DNA of 64,000 bases from Cymbomonas tetramitiformis (GCA_001247695.2 LGRX02035246.1:1-64000); one strand, 5' to 3'. Shown: positions 23,001 through 33,360, numbered from the stretch's first letter. Numbers and translations are program-made. Notes: generated from the sequence alone by a model not told the origin.

Positions 23001-24013
23001 AGTCGCACGTCCATTTTCAATTTTCAATCATATTCACTGCCACGCAGAGGTCATGAGAAAATACCGACATAAGAAAATCTATAGAGAGTGAAGGAAGGAG
23101 GTGGGGGGGAGAGGGGAGGGGGGAGGCACCTTCTTATGCAACTCGTCACGTTTTTCGTCGGAAATAGGTGGCAACATCGCCTCTATGGTCCCAACTTTGG
23201 CGGCGTTGACGCCCCGAGTCTCCTCAGTAGTTGCAGAGTCGGCAGACTCAGCCTCGACCATCTTGCAATACAAGTCCTTGTGTATGTGCGCAAGATGAGA
23301 GCGGAGGTTGGAAGTGTTCCCACTCCACGTATGCGAAGAATCCGGTCCACATACTTTGCAGCACAGCGCGAGGACCTTCTCGGGCTGCTCAGGACACAGG
23401 CGAAATTTGTAGAATGCCCAACACGCTGCTTTGCATTTCCCCCCCTTGCCCTCCACCCAGTTCTCGTCCAGTGTGCTGGCATCTTCATCTGTGAATTTAT
23501 ATACACAACGAAAGACCGGAATGCAGTGAGAACGTGGGCCGAAGACAGCGAAGTTCAAACGCAAGAAAACACAACGAAGAACGAACGAACGAACGAAGAA
23601 GCACAACGGGCGAAATGTGTAACACACGCACTTCCAGATGCACCTGAAGCACTTTGTTGTTCTGAAGGGGTCTTCCGTTTTTTGTTGGCCCTATTATTCT
23701 GCGCATCAACCCGGGATCGTTCTTCCTTGTCCTTGCGGAAAGCTGCTATCTCCTGTTCGTGTCCGGCGAGATTCTCGATGGGCTCCCATGTGTCCTCGTT
23801 ATCAGTGAAACCCTCCCAACCTATGAGCCACACAGGTTTACCTTTCCTTACTGCTTCCGCTTTTATCTCACGGACGGAAAAGACAGTGTCGTCGCTGCCC
23901 GTGAGGTCGTAAGGGTTTTTCTGAGTTCGTTTCACAGGGCCTTGACCCTGCGCGAGCAGAACCACGTCGGCGTCACTGGTCTTTCTGCGCTTGGCACCTT
24001 TACCACGAGGCAT
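20052..24013 (-). pseudogene. chromodomain-BED-hAT transposase, 5 exons, disrupted by a MITE
   Basis: Exons chain in phase. Exon 1 (24013-23632) starts MPRGKGAKRRK and encodes a chromodomain (TVFSVREIKAEAVRKGK, then WLIGWEGF and DTWEPIENL, with aromatic cage residues). Exon 2 (23488-23130) has a BED-type finger (CKVC, then NLRSHLAHIH). Exon 3 (22770-21988) holds the RNase H-like core (GDLWSEGG, then TTSDSASNM, with D and D). Exon 4 (about 21809 on) continues it. Exon 5 (20628-20052) has TFLDPRYKNLEF and the C-terminal ASTAGVERTFSACGQMHSDL dimerisation motif. The exon 4 acceptor is the least certain junction. A 742-bp MITE splits the end of exon 4. Without it the exons form one open frame of about 802 codons, so the transposase was probably functional until recently. 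Confidence 0.82.
20767..21508. mobile_element. hAT-like MITE inside the transposase gene
   Basis: Perfect 19-bp inverted ends CAGTGACGACATCGAGTTC are flanked by the 8-bp duplication CAATGGCC (20759-20766 and 21509-21516). The 742-bp body has no coding potential and is rich in CGGTATCG and CGGTTTC motifs. The 8-bp duplication and CARNG-type end indicate the hAT superfamily. Its TIR differs from that of the host hAT, so another transposase mobilised it. Confidence 0.93.
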
Positions 24014-24339
24014 CTTTACTCAACGAATTTCGAAACAGTCGGTACAGTACGTAGAATCGTAGATTAGCGATGAATGGGATTAAAATGCTCACAGATTATA
24101 TTTTTTATACGATTTCCTCGCTCGCCCCTACTTTGCTATTCCGAAGTCTGCACCAATAATATGAAGTTTTGGAATCATCTTGGGATCGATGAATAACGGT
24201 TGTTAATTGGTTGGATCGATGTGGTTTAGAATGGTACCTATCGTGATAGCTCAAGATCACGTTGATCCGTCAAAGTGGTTATCGTACTTATCGATTACTG
24301 CCATTCACATGAGGTGTCGATTAATCAAATAACAAAATC

Positions 24340-24520
24340 GCGTCGAACCTATCGAGTGACGACGACAATTCCGGTGAACCTGTCGAGCGACGACGACAGT
24401 TTTGTGAACCTGTCGAGCGACAACGACAATTTTGCGAACCTGTCGAACGACAACGACAGTTTTGCGAACTTATCGAACGATAACGATATTTACGATAAGT
24501 CGTTTGAACATATCGAACGA
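24340..24520. repeat. 36-bp subterminal repeats, right end of hAT
   Basis: About five units of GAACCTGTCGAGCGACGACG followed by ACAGTTTTGT, in the same orientation as those at the left end. Because 36 is a multiple of three, the neighbouring gag frame stays open through the array for some 70 codons past the insertion point. Confidence 0.85.
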
Positions 24521-24580
24521 CGACGATAACTCCGATTAATCGATTAATCGGAGTTATCGAACTATCGATACCGGGCCTTG

Positions 24581-25799
24581 TCGTATTGATGAGTTTGCCG
24601 GACTCATTCTTAGCACCCTGATTCTGTTGCTGCTGTCTCCTGAAAGGATTCTGAGCTGGTGGCTTGCCTTTTATGTCTTTTCCATCTGGGGTCTTGGTGG
24701 AGAAACAATCCTTTGTGACGTGATTGGTACGACCACAACGTTGGCAAGGCTGAGAAGGATTCTGTGTTTTTCCTTTCCCTTTCCCTTTGCCTTTTCCACC
24801 TTTCCCTTTGCTCCGATTCTGATTGGCATCTGAGTTCTGACTGCCATTCTGGCTCTGATTCCAGTTCCTGTTGGATTTGTCATATGGCTTTCTGCCACGC
24901 CCTTTGTCTTTGTCCTTTTTGACTGGGCCTCCTGATGACTGCTCCTTCTGCCCCCGATAGTGAAGGGTCTCTGACTGCTTCGAATGAACAACGTAATTCA
25001 AGTCGAGCAGTATCTGTGTGGTTTGTTGCCACGACAGATTATTCCTTTCTTGCTCTGTTGAGTATCTTAACTGGAACTGTCTGCGGAGATCAGGGTCCAT
25101 GTTGCTGAAAAATCTGTCCTTTGTTAACACATCGTTCAGATCAACTGCTGCTAAAGCAGCCAGTGACGTAAACGTGCGCAAATAGTCTGAGAAAGTCTGG
25201 CTCCCTTGAGTCAGTGCCATCAGGTGTTTCTTGGCCACCGATCTTTTATGGGGGTTGCCAAATTGACTGAGGAAAATCCTTCTGACCATCTCATATGTGG
25301 CATCCGGTTGCTGTGCCACGACCTGGAAATAGTGTCGGTCATTGGTTGGGATGAGAGTCAGGAATACTGTGATCAGGTCCTTGTCTGGAACTCCTGGATA
25401 AGTGAACTGAAAATACCGGTCCACTGCGTCCTGTCCTGATTTGAATTCCTTAGGTGGTGTCATTTTCACCTTTGGAACCAAAGTGGGTGGAGCTGGTGCT
25501 GGAACAGAATCATCGTCAGGATCTGTAAAGACTATTGGAGCATTGTCTTCTGTATACTCATTTTCTGGTTCCTTCGGTTCATTCTGAGGATCCCTATATC
25601 TGCTCATATCGGGCCTCATACGACTGATATTGTCGAAGTATCCTATCTGGTCGAATCTGGTCTGAGTATTGTCATAACCAGCGATCCACTTGGGAACCTT
25701 GAACCGATTGTATGAATCATAGGAGCCTAAGATGTCAAAGAACCATGTTGTTGGATCTGGATTGATGGTTGGGATTTCTGGTTCTTCCTCTTCTGCCAT
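24581..25799 (-). CDS. chromovirus Gag (truncated by the hAT insertion)
   Basis: The frame starts MAEEEEPEIPTINPDPTTWF and runs about 405 codons to the hAT boundary, then continues artificially into hAT sequence. A retrotransposon gag domain is recognisable around residues 115-270 (DAVDRYFQFTYPGVPDKDL, VRRIFLSQFGNPHKR, SQTFSDYLRTF). A basic KGKGGKGKGKGKG run follows, then a classical zinc knuckle CQRCGRTNHVTKDC (CX2CX4HX4C). It packages element RNA. It has no internal stop, in contrast to pol. Confidence 0.88.
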
Positions 25800-26412
25800 C
25801 TAAGAAACAAAACACAACACAAAAGATGCCTTCAGCTAACTGAGTGTGTGTGTGGTATATATATATAGTATATATATCTATGTTATATACATATAGTATA
25901 TCTATATGTTTATATACATGTAGTATATTTGTACATTATAATGAGGTAATTATGTATATATATCCACCTTCTTCCCCCCTCAAGGAAGTGTGAACATAAG
26001 GCAGTTGTCAGTTGCCCTTATACCTCATGATATAGCATGCAGTCCTTATAGGAAGCAGCTGTTACAGTTTTAGGGTTGCAGCCCTACAGTCTTTGGGTTG
26101 TAGCCCTGCAGTTTTTGGGTTGTTGCCCTGCAGTTTTTGGGTTGCTGCCCGAAATATTGTCATGTCCGTGCTGATTTCAGCATGACAAATATGCCAAACA
26201 CGAAGTGTTTCCTATTTTATAGGTGGCATTTAGGGTGTGTTACGTTACGTAACATGCACTGCAATATGCCTTGTGCAATGTACAATGTATTGTGATACTA
26301 TTCCAGTTGTTATCATGATCAAACTGGTAATATGTATTACAGCCGATAGCGTGGTCAAGCTGTATTGGTGATGCATGCATAATTCACAGTGTTGCAGTCA
26401 CTCAGTATATAA
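25800..26412. other. chromovirus 5' leader with 27-bp tandem repeats
   Basis: No gene. A TATATA-rich block at 25855-25970 is followed by CTTCCCCCCTCAAGGAAGTG at 25973 and AGGCAGTTGTC. Three to four units of about 27 bp, CAGTTTTTGGGTTGTTGCCC, lie at 26072-26150. The same module recurs near 11160, 60180, 61650 and 63850. Confidence 0.6.
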
Positions 26413-26416
26413 TGTA

Positions 26417-27587
26417 TACTGTGGTTACACTATTGATTTTATCCCCCCCCCACACCATCAATAATTCTTTATTTTCAATAGTATTTTGAGTCGACGCCGA
26501 ATTAATTATTTTTTGAAAAGGGGCCTATCGCACGACTATCGCACGCTGAAAATTATTTAATTTTCGAACTATTTCTTGTCGCTTATTTCTCACATATTCC
26601 ACTTGAGACTTAATTAATAACCAACCTATTTATCTATTGATACACACCGCTCATACCACATAATATATATCATACCCTTGCATATCACTATGTTGCATGA
26701 TACGCCCCCCCCCCGGGCGTAAATTACGCGTAAATTACGTATTTCGGGCCTTGTGAGTTTTACGCGTAACACGTAACACGCCATAGGAATCTCACCCAAA
26801 GTAAACTGCCGTTCTCAAACGCTGTTTTTTTCGGGCGACCAACGACGACTTTCGACTTGCATAAGGCTCCGTAAGCGATAAGGGACCACTTCTTCTTGGT
26901 CTTGGGAAGGAACTTCGGGTCAGGGTCGTCTTCGGTTGGTTCGATAGCCGATACAGGCCTATTCACCTTCGGGTCGTTGTTGACGTGGGAACGTTCCACG
27001 ACCCTCACTTGGAGGCTCGAGAGAATCGATGCCTGCGGCAATTTATCCAAACGGCGACGCTTCGCCACCATATCACCCAGTGTGACCGGTTGACACTGGC
27101 ATGGCGATCCTAATCCGCGGATTTTGCATATCAAACATTCGTGCTCTGTGGCACTCATCTTTTTTGTTTCTCAGAAGCAGATCACACAACAGTTTCGAGT
27201 GAGAGTTTGAAAGAAAGGTGCTGCCGGATGCCGAGTGCGCCGTGCGTGAACCGATTGCGATAGAACACAACGTGGCCTCTTATCGTATGTACGTATGAGA
27301 TATTATCTGTCTATCGTATGCACACTGTATATCGGTCTGGACCAATAATTATCCCGCTATTTATTTGTCTTGTGACACATGTGTGCCCACCGCCTTATAT
27401 ATTTTCCCAACTATTTCTTGTCCCTATTGCACAAACACAGGATCTCGAAATAATTAATTAATTGACTATTTCCTTGTTGGTCACTTGTTTGGGGTCAGAG
27501 ATATTTATTTTCCATGAATTGTTTTCGGATTTCGATAATTTCGGTGAATAATTAATTATGGGTAAAATCAATAGTGTAACCACAGTA
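26417..27587 (-). mobile_element. TIR element with 4-bp duplication, 1.2 kb
   Basis: The first 25 bp of each end, beginning TACTGTGGTTACACTATTG, are perfect inverted repeats. The flanks share TGTA (26413-26416 and 27588-27591). It contains one short frame with a plausible splice donor, as if only the first exon of a transposase remained. The superfamily is not assigned; a 4-bp duplication would fit Sola or related groups. Confidence 0.75.
26760..27158 (-). CDS. Cys-rich, AT-hook-like N-terminal fragment of an unknown element protein
   Basis: A 132-codon frame begins MSATEHECLICKIRG. It has closely spaced cysteines (CLIC and CQC) that could bind zinc, a KRRRLDK basic patch and VVGRPKKTAF, which resembles an AT-hook. 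Near the 3' side the DNA reads TTGGGTGAGATTCC, a good splice-donor match, so the last codons may be intronic. Nothing that looks like a catalytic domain follows within the element. It is probably the DNA-binding first exon of a transposase whose remainder is deleted. I do not recognise the family. Confidence 0.4.
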   Translation of the reverse strand: MSATEHECLICKIRGLGSPCQCQPVTLGDMVAKRRRLDKLPQASILSSLQVRVVERSHVNNDPKVNRPVSAIEPTEDDPDPKFLPKTKKKWSLIAYGALCKSKVVVGRPKKTAFENGSLLWVRFLWRVTCYA

Positions 27588-28314
27588 TGTAGTGTAATGC
27601 ATATATGCTGCATGCACTCATTATATACTGCATGTTGGTGTATGCTGCAAATGAAGTATATGTGCATGTGTGTGTGTGTGTGTTGCAATCATTGCAATCT
27701 CCGCACACTCTAATCTTGCACACATTACTATATTGCTGCTAAGTATTCATGATGGCTACTGCCCGACAGTCCTTGTGGGAGGACCGAAACGGCGTTGGGT
27801 CCTCTCACAAGGACCGGTGTTGCGGGCATTTTTTTAGCCGTCCTCTTGATGGTCTTAGTGCCTACCCATCGGTTTTTAGTATACTTAGGACCTAAACTGA
27901 GTGTCCATATGCGCCATCAACCGTGTATCGTCATAAAATGACTATATCCAATGCATTTGTAGCATGTACCCTATCATTTTTGAGTTGCAACTTTTGGAGG
28001 ACGTTGAAAAACATGCCATGCCATTCAAATATTTTTATCCAATAGAATTCCAGGTCAAACAAGCCGCCCAAGTACAAAATTTCATCCTAACATTATACCC
28101 AATCATACTTGCAAGATTATACATGTTGGCGACCTCGTATTGGGTGTATATACGCACTCAAATCGACCTTACACCTTGGCCTAAACAAGATTTTTTTTTA
28201 AAATCGCCTAAATTTTTTTGACCCATTTTTCGGGGCCGAACCTATATTTTTTTGCCCTTTTTTTCAGGATGCCTAAATTTTGATGAAAATTTTCCTCTTT
28301 TTTTCGGAGCCGTA

Positions 28315-28510
28315 AAGCCGCTGAGGGAGGCGCGGAGGCGCGGCGGTGCGGCGGTGCGGAGGCGCGGAGGCGCGCAGGCGCGGAGGCGCGGAGGCGCTGC
28401 GATGTGGTAATGCGGTGAGATGAAATAATGCGGTGAGATGTTATGTCGCGGTGAGATGTTATGTCGCGTTGAGCGGTTATGTTGCGGTGAGATGTTATGT
28501 CGCGGTGAAA
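28315..28510. repeat. GGAGGCGC microsatellite and 18-bp tandem repeat
   Basis: A GGAGGCGCGGAGGCGC-type run at 28328-28400 is followed by about five units of GCGGTGAGATGTTATGTC. Both lie inside the 2.7-kb TIR element. Confidence 0.9.
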
Positions 28511-28528
28511 TGTTATCAAGGTTGGCAA

Positions 28529-28858
28529 CACCAAATTTTATCCGGAAAGGATAAGTGTGTCAAAAGTTAGGGAAAATGCATTGTATCTGCAAAACCAATG
28601 TCACATTACAAATATTGCTCCCATTTATGAAAAATTGCGCCTATGATAACAAACGACATATCAAAATGTTCGTTTAAACAAGATCTATTCACACACCAAA
28701 TTTTATCCGGAAAGGATAATTGTGTCAAAAGTTCGAAAAAATGCATTGTATCTGCAAAATCAGTGTCACATTACAAATATTGCTCCCATTTATATAAATT
28801 AAAACCTATGCTAACAAATGATGTATCATTCTGTTCGTCTTTACAAGACCTATTTGTG
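28529..28858. repeat. 165-bp tandem duplication
   Basis: CACCAAATTTTATCCGGAAA begins at 28529 and again at 28694, and the similarity runs the full 165 bp with moderate divergence. No gene; internal to the 2.7-kb TIR element. Confidence 0.9.
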
Positions 28859-28868
28859 GTTTTTTTTT

Positions 28869-29465
28869 TCACCGAAAACGGCCAAGTATTTCAAAAGTTA
28901 TGCCCATTTTGGTATTTTCGGTTATTCGGACAAACTTCTCCTTAGCTCCAAGATGCTTGGCGCTGAGCACGTGGGTTTTGACGGATTGTTTCAAGAGTGA
29001 TAAGGTCTCTTTGCAACAACCGCAAAAGAGCCTCCCTGCTGAGATACGCAAACATTGGTCGGGAAATTCGGTGATGCGCTTGGAGGGCTCGATCTTCGGC
29101 TCCTTCGTGATGCGTACACCCCCTCCTGCACGTTTCTTTCCAGAGGGAGGTTTCAGAGAAGGTGCCCTTTCTCGCTCGTGCGCTGCTAAAGCCGGCTGCT
29201 GCGGCAGCTCGCTGTCCGCATGCTGCTGGGAGCTCCTTTTCCGCTTCAACTGGTCGAAGGCGTTTGTTAGGGGTTGTGCTCGCGTGCGTGCATACGCTGC
29301 CTCCAAGCGACTCGGTTCGCGGTCGTCGCTGTCCTCCGATGAGTCGCCATCGTCACGTCCCAGGTCTAGGTGTACTGGGCGGAGAGTTGTCTTGTTGGTG
29401 GTGTCCTCGACGTCGAGATCAGATATATCGGATTCTGAAGCTGAAGAATAGTCTTCGACGAGCAT
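28869..29465 (-). CDS. single zinc-finger protein fragment (CGGBP1/hAT-N-terminus-like)
   Basis: A 198-codon frame has an acidic N-terminus (SASESDISDLDVED and SSEDSDDREPSR), a Lys/Arg-rich middle and a finger of the pattern FCGCCKETLSLLKQSVKTHV then LSAKH (C-X2-C, H-X5-H). That spacing is typical of the CGGBP1-like or U1-type fingers found at the start of some transposases. No catalytic domain follows in the element. It is most likely a surviving N-terminal exon of a transposase; a domesticated role is possible but unsupported. Confidence 0.45.
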   Translation of the reverse strand: MLVEDYSSASESDISDLDVEDTTNKTTLRPVHLDLGRDDGDSSEDSDDREPSRLEAAYARTRAQPLTNAFDQLKRKRSSQQHADSELPQQPALAAHERERAPSLKPPSGKKRAGGGVRITKEPKIEPSKRITEFPDQCLRISAGRLFCGCCKETLSLLKQSVKTHVLSAKHLGAKEKFVRITENTKMGITFEILGRFR

Positions 29466-30448
29466 GGTGATGATGATCCTCCCCTGTTCGCTGTTGGCTG
29501 TTCTTGCGTCTTACTGTCGACAAAGAATATTGTAAATCTGAACGAAAGGAAGGACGGCGACATCGACATCGACAGCCGACACCGTCTCGACCGTCTCTGT
29601 CAGATTTTTCGACAAATTTTCGAAAACTATCGATCGATGGGGGTCCAACTTTAAAAATTGCAGACGGGGGTGGATATTTTTCCTACGGACCCCCTATATT
29701 TTTCAAAATTTTGACATTTTTTTTTGGCTGAATTTTGACCTAAATTTTGAATAAAATTTTTCAAAATTCTTGTTTAGGCCAACTTACACCTGTAAAAAAC
29801 ATTTTTGATCCAAGGTTTTCAAATGTTTTTTTTTTCGTTACTACGGATACTATGAATGCCAAATAGTGTTCGGATATGATAGATGTATGATGTGCCACGT
29901 CGCATACTTCATGTAAACATGTTTATTGATTTTTAGAATGCTTAAGCATGCCAATATGTGCAGTAGTCTACTCGGAACATTGCTTTGGAATTCGGCGAGA
30001 GCAGATTTTTGGATGGCCGATTTTGATGAAATCTACTTTTTTCGTGGGTGCATAACATTGTGAGGGATATATACCGCAGTATTGTGGATTCCGAAGATGG
30101 TGTACATTGTAGAGGGCACGAATAGGTCATGTTGAAGTAATTTTTAAGTGCAGTGGGCACTAGGAAGGTCACTTAGTGAGCGGTGTAGGTGGGTTGGGAA
30201 CTTCCGGTCCTTGTGGGAGGACCGGCCTTTTTATTTAATTTCGAGCGGGTTCACCCCCACTTTTCAATAACGTAAACCACATCGCTACACCGAGTATCAC
30301 ACCCAACACAAGTTTTTAGATAATTATTGGACACCTAAATATGACCCCAAAGCACTCATATACCAACTATATCGAAAAAACGCGGCATATATCCCAAATT
30401 CACTTCGGTCCTTGTGGGAGGACCGGACCTTCGGGTAGTAGCCAATGA

Positions 30449-31224
30449 CCTGTCATGTAGATGTATACAGCATTCATGCATTTCAAACTCGTGATTGTAA
30501 GTAAGTATACAAATCTGACAGTGAGTAAATTGCAATATCTCAGCAGTCATCAAAGTATTGTGTGGCATGCTGCAATATGGTCATCATGCGTCCATTCATG
30601 AGTATCCCTGCGAGTATACACGTATTTTGCAGAGGATACTGCGACGCGCGCATATGATGCGCAGATGATTATCGCAACTATATTGACATCGTCATCATAA
30701 AACTGCAAAATGAATGTCGTGCGCTGCAAGTGATTTATTACAATCGTGCGCGCTGTTGATGAAGAGCACATATTGTCGCCATATACTTAGCACATGATAC
30801 GAGTGCTAACTTGCGCGCGGATCATGATTCCGCTGATGTTTTCTGTGCCCGCATCTCATACTGCGTAATTTTTACAGCTGCGAATCATTCCTGCGCGTAC
30901 ATATGATTGGTTGATTGCCGCGCATACTTCTCGCTGCGAATCGCTTTTGCGCGCATATGTGATCACAGAGCATTCGTATGCCGCATGCACACCTTGATGC
31001 GCAGTGTATACGACGCTCAACTGTTATGTACGATTCTGCGAATGCGACGATTATCCTCGCGCTCTCTATTCGCTTTTGCAGCGGTCGGATATATGCAGTA
31101 TATCAAATATTCGTGCTTATTCGATTGCGTCGCCAGATATGCTTTGCGCTCCGCAACCTGTAAACACAAAATTATTGATATCTACGCGCTGCACTCACAC
31201 TTGAGTTCTCGTTTCTCGCCTTAA
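30449..31224. other. chromovirus 5' leader next to the LTR
   Basis: Noncoding. It is rich in GCGCGCATATG, GATGCGCAG and CTGCGAAT motifs that recur irregularly through 30600-31150. The alternating purine-pyrimidine character is unusual for the window. Confidence 0.5.
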
Positions 31225-31238
31225 CGATTCGAATACCA
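31225..31238 (-). promoter_or_regulatory. putative primer-binding site of the chromovirus
   Basis: On the minus strand, one base inside the 5' LTR, the sequence is TGGTATTCGAATCG. The TGGTAT start matches the usual site for initiator tRNA-Met priming, but the remainder does not, so the tRNA is undetermined. Confidence 0.5.
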
Positions 31239-31239
31239 A

Positions 31240-31858
31240 TGATAAGGCTGCTATCGCGAGCCTTCAGAAATATATGATATAATAGATAGTGCAAGTGTTT
31301 ATTGAACAGTAAACACACGCACAACTTATGAGCGGGTGATGAGTGCAGACTTCGTCAGAAGATACTGCTCTAGCACAACGCTAGCTCATCTATACCGAAT
31401 GCCTCCCATCTCACAGATGGTACCGCTATTGGGTTGTGAACCCGAGGCATTGGTTGAACGACTGGTATCGGCAGAACGAATGATGCGTTCGCCCTATGAT
31501 ACCCGCATGCTTGTTCCGCACATGCTAGAAGCGAAGATGATTTCTTCTCCGAACCGTTCGGTACTTCAAGATAGTATCTTGCTTCGCCATCTTCGAGTCC
31601 GACTTACGGCCTCTCGATGACAGGTGTCATTCAAGTCTTTCCTTGAATAAATGACAGATGATGTGACTTATCATCTCGATGACATGTACAGTCATAGTCG
31701 ACCGTACTGACGACTATCTGTCATTATAATATATGACATGACTCGACATGACATGACATGGTATGACATGTCTGACAGGTATGACATGTCTGACAAGTAT
31801 GACACGTATGCCACGTATGACATGTATGACACATGTGTCATCGGTCATAACCCTGACA
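31240..31858 (-). repeat. 5' LTR of the chromovirus (right copy)
   Basis: Plus-strand edges are TGATAAGGCTGC and AACCCTGACA. It is followed directly by the second TTTCG copy of the target duplication. Transcription of the element should start in this LTR. Confidence 0.92.
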
Positions 31859-31863
31859 TTTCG

Positions 31864-32010
31864 AGTTCAATCAGTACGGTGGCTGGAGCTCGTCGGCGGC
31901 TGCGGCCACCTACAAGGCTACCAACCTCAACCGCAGGCTGGCGGTGTCCATAAGCATACCCCATGCTCAGCAGAGTAGGCGGCCCTTCTTGCCTGATTGC
32001 TTGATGAGCT
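31864..32010 (+). pseudogene. tyrosine recombinase gene, 3' part
   Basis: The frame resumes from the part ending at 10358: FNQYGGWSSSAAAATY and then KATNLNRRLAVSI. GGW is the usual His/Trp box position and the Tyr of ATYKA is the expected catalytic nucleophile. The spacing from the upstream Arg box is normal once the retrotransposon is removed. Confidence 0.78.
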
Positions 32011-32056
32011 GCCATGCATCGTACGTGCACTGCTTTGTGGTGATCTTTGTGTGCTT

Positions 32057-32957
32057 GCACCGGCCGGGTTTCCATTCACATATGTGTCATATGTGTCATG
32101 CAAGCTGGGCTATGTAGCCGCAGCTGCGGATAAGAAAACTGATGGTTTTCTGATCAGTGTAGTATGACAGGCAGTATGACTGTCATACGGAGCGGATCTG
32201 AAAACTGAGGTTTTCTGATCAGTCGGAGGCCGCCTAAGAGGCCAACAACGGTACTGAGAAGGCTTCTTGCCGTGTTACTGTGAGTGTGTGGACTTTCCCA
32301 CCCGCCCTCGTCCCTTGTGCTTCAGGTACGGATGTGGAGAGGCCGTTCTCAGTGCAGGAGCTGCAGGACTTGGAGGACCTGGAGCAGCTGGGCTCTGAGC
32401 TGCTGGAGGCTGTGCAGATCCGGCCCGCAGAGGGGCAGTCGGCTCAATAGAGTGTAGGTAGAGGAGACTAGGACCTGTGCCTGTTCAGCGGTGCCGACCG
32501 TTGTGGTGAGAGGTGGCTACCGTTATCCTTCGATGGGGGGCTGCGAAGCTGCCTCATGCTGCTTCTCATCTAGGCACTGTTCAGTAGGCTTTGCTAGGTG
32601 ATGGCTTTGTTATTGCTGTCATGCCTGACTCTGTGCTGGAGCGGGTAATTATGCTTTTTGAGGGTTTCAGCCCTAGCTTAGCATTTTAGGTCCATAGTCT
32701 GTACTCTTTAGGGTAATGATAGTATTTGCGGGCCTCAGTCCTTTGGCACGAGGGGCATGTGCCCGCATGCAGAAGGCTGGGGTCGGCAGTCGGGTCGTGG
32801 GACCTTGATTCCTGTCTGACGGGAGTCCTTGGTTTGTGGCACTTCTGGATTTGTCGTATTATTATTTTTTGTAATTCCACACGCAGTGCACCGGCCGGGT
32901 TTCCATTCACATATGTGTCATATGTGTCATGCAAGCTGGGCTATGTAGCCGCAGCTG
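32057..32957. repeat. 70-bp direct repeats 831 bp apart
   Basis: GCACCGGCCGGGTTTCCATT through GTAGCCGCAGCTG occurs at 32057-32126 and 32888-32957 with no differences seen. Between them AAAACTGATGGTTTTCTGATC also occurs twice in slightly varied form. This could be a tandem segment duplication or terminal repeats of a small element. Confidence 0.8.
32326..32450 (+). CDS. possible last exon of the recombinase element
   Basis: A pyrimidine-rich acceptor (CCTTGTGCTTCAG) precedes an acidic, Leu- and Glu-rich frame (VERPFSVQELQDLEDLEQL) that ends in TAG. It lies about 300 bp after the recombinase 3' part on the same strand. No domain is recognised. Confidence 0.35.
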
Positions 32958-33148
32958 ATTAGAAAACTAACTAATACGCGACAGTAGAATTAAAAGAATA
33001 CTACAGTGTGAGTGTCACTTGACTCAGGAAGCGGACGCCCTATCAGTATCACGGGACCCCTGTCGCCTGTGTGTGACTACAGTATCGAGTACAGTATGTT
33101 TTTTTGCCTGGGTTCGCCAGATCGCCCACACACATCCATATGTTCACG

Positions 33149-33194
33149 TGACATGACATGACATGACATGACATGACATGACATGACATGACAG
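33149..33194. repeat. ACATG microsatellite
   Basis: About nine ACATG pentamers. The same pentamer array occurs inside the chromovirus LTRs (10885-10955, 31735-31850, 58441-58535), so this may be a remnant of one. Confidence 0.9.
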
Positions 33195-33360
33195 TTAACG
33201 TGTAATTCCATATATCAAGATATAAATATGTTGTATATGAACTAATTTATATTTATTCATAATATATGAATATTGTTATATATGCTATATCTAATATTAT
33301 ATGACGCTATACTTTTATATATGTGAGTGTAAATTTTATTTCTGTGGAATTTATGATAAT

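Larger units (their letters stand above)
19677..24580 (-). mobile_element. hAT transposon with chromodomain transposase, 4.9 kb
   Basis: The 8-bp target duplication TCGTATTG (19669-19676 and 24581-24588) flanks ends that read CAAGGGTCGGTATCG and, on the other strand, CAAGGCCCGGTATCG. These fit the CARNG start known for hAT ends. The element lies between the gag and protease-coding parts of the chromovirus, and its removal restores the gag reading frame. It carries 36-bp repeats near both ends and a multi-exon transposase gene on the minus strand. Confidence 0.93.
27753..30444 (-). mobile_element. TIR element with 4-bp duplication, 2.7 kb
   Basis: Ends read TGGCTACTGCCCGACAGTCC and, inverted, TGGCTACTACCCGAAGGTCC (17 of 20 identical), flanked by ATGA (27749-27752 and 30445-30448). 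Both ends also carry two copies of the palindrome-like GGTCCTTGTGGGAGGACC (27770 and 27812 inverted; 30192 and 30407). It holds one zinc-finger frame and several tandem repeats. The 4-bp duplication could arise by chance, but the inverted ends are clear. Confidence 0.7.
10364..31858 (-). mobile_element. Ty3/gypsy chromovirus with nested insertions, 21.5 kb
   Basis: Matching LTRs at 10364-10977 and 31240-31858 bound a minus-strand gag-pol element. The 5-bp duplication TTTCG is at 10359-10363 and 31859-31863. A purine-rich tract lies next to the 3' LTR and a TGGTAT-type primer-binding site next to the 5' LTR. Removing the element and one TTTCG fuses the flanking recombinase reading frame in phase, which confirms the boundaries independently. 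Inside are a gag-only LTR element, a chromodomain-hAT and two TIR elements. Subtracting these four leaves about 9.1 kb. pol is frameshifted in several places; gag is open up to the hAT insertion. Confidence 0.9.

Noticed and set aside
28320..28535. Arg/Ala-rich minus-strand frame.
   Set aside because: It is the translation of GC-rich microsatellite and 18-bp repeats.
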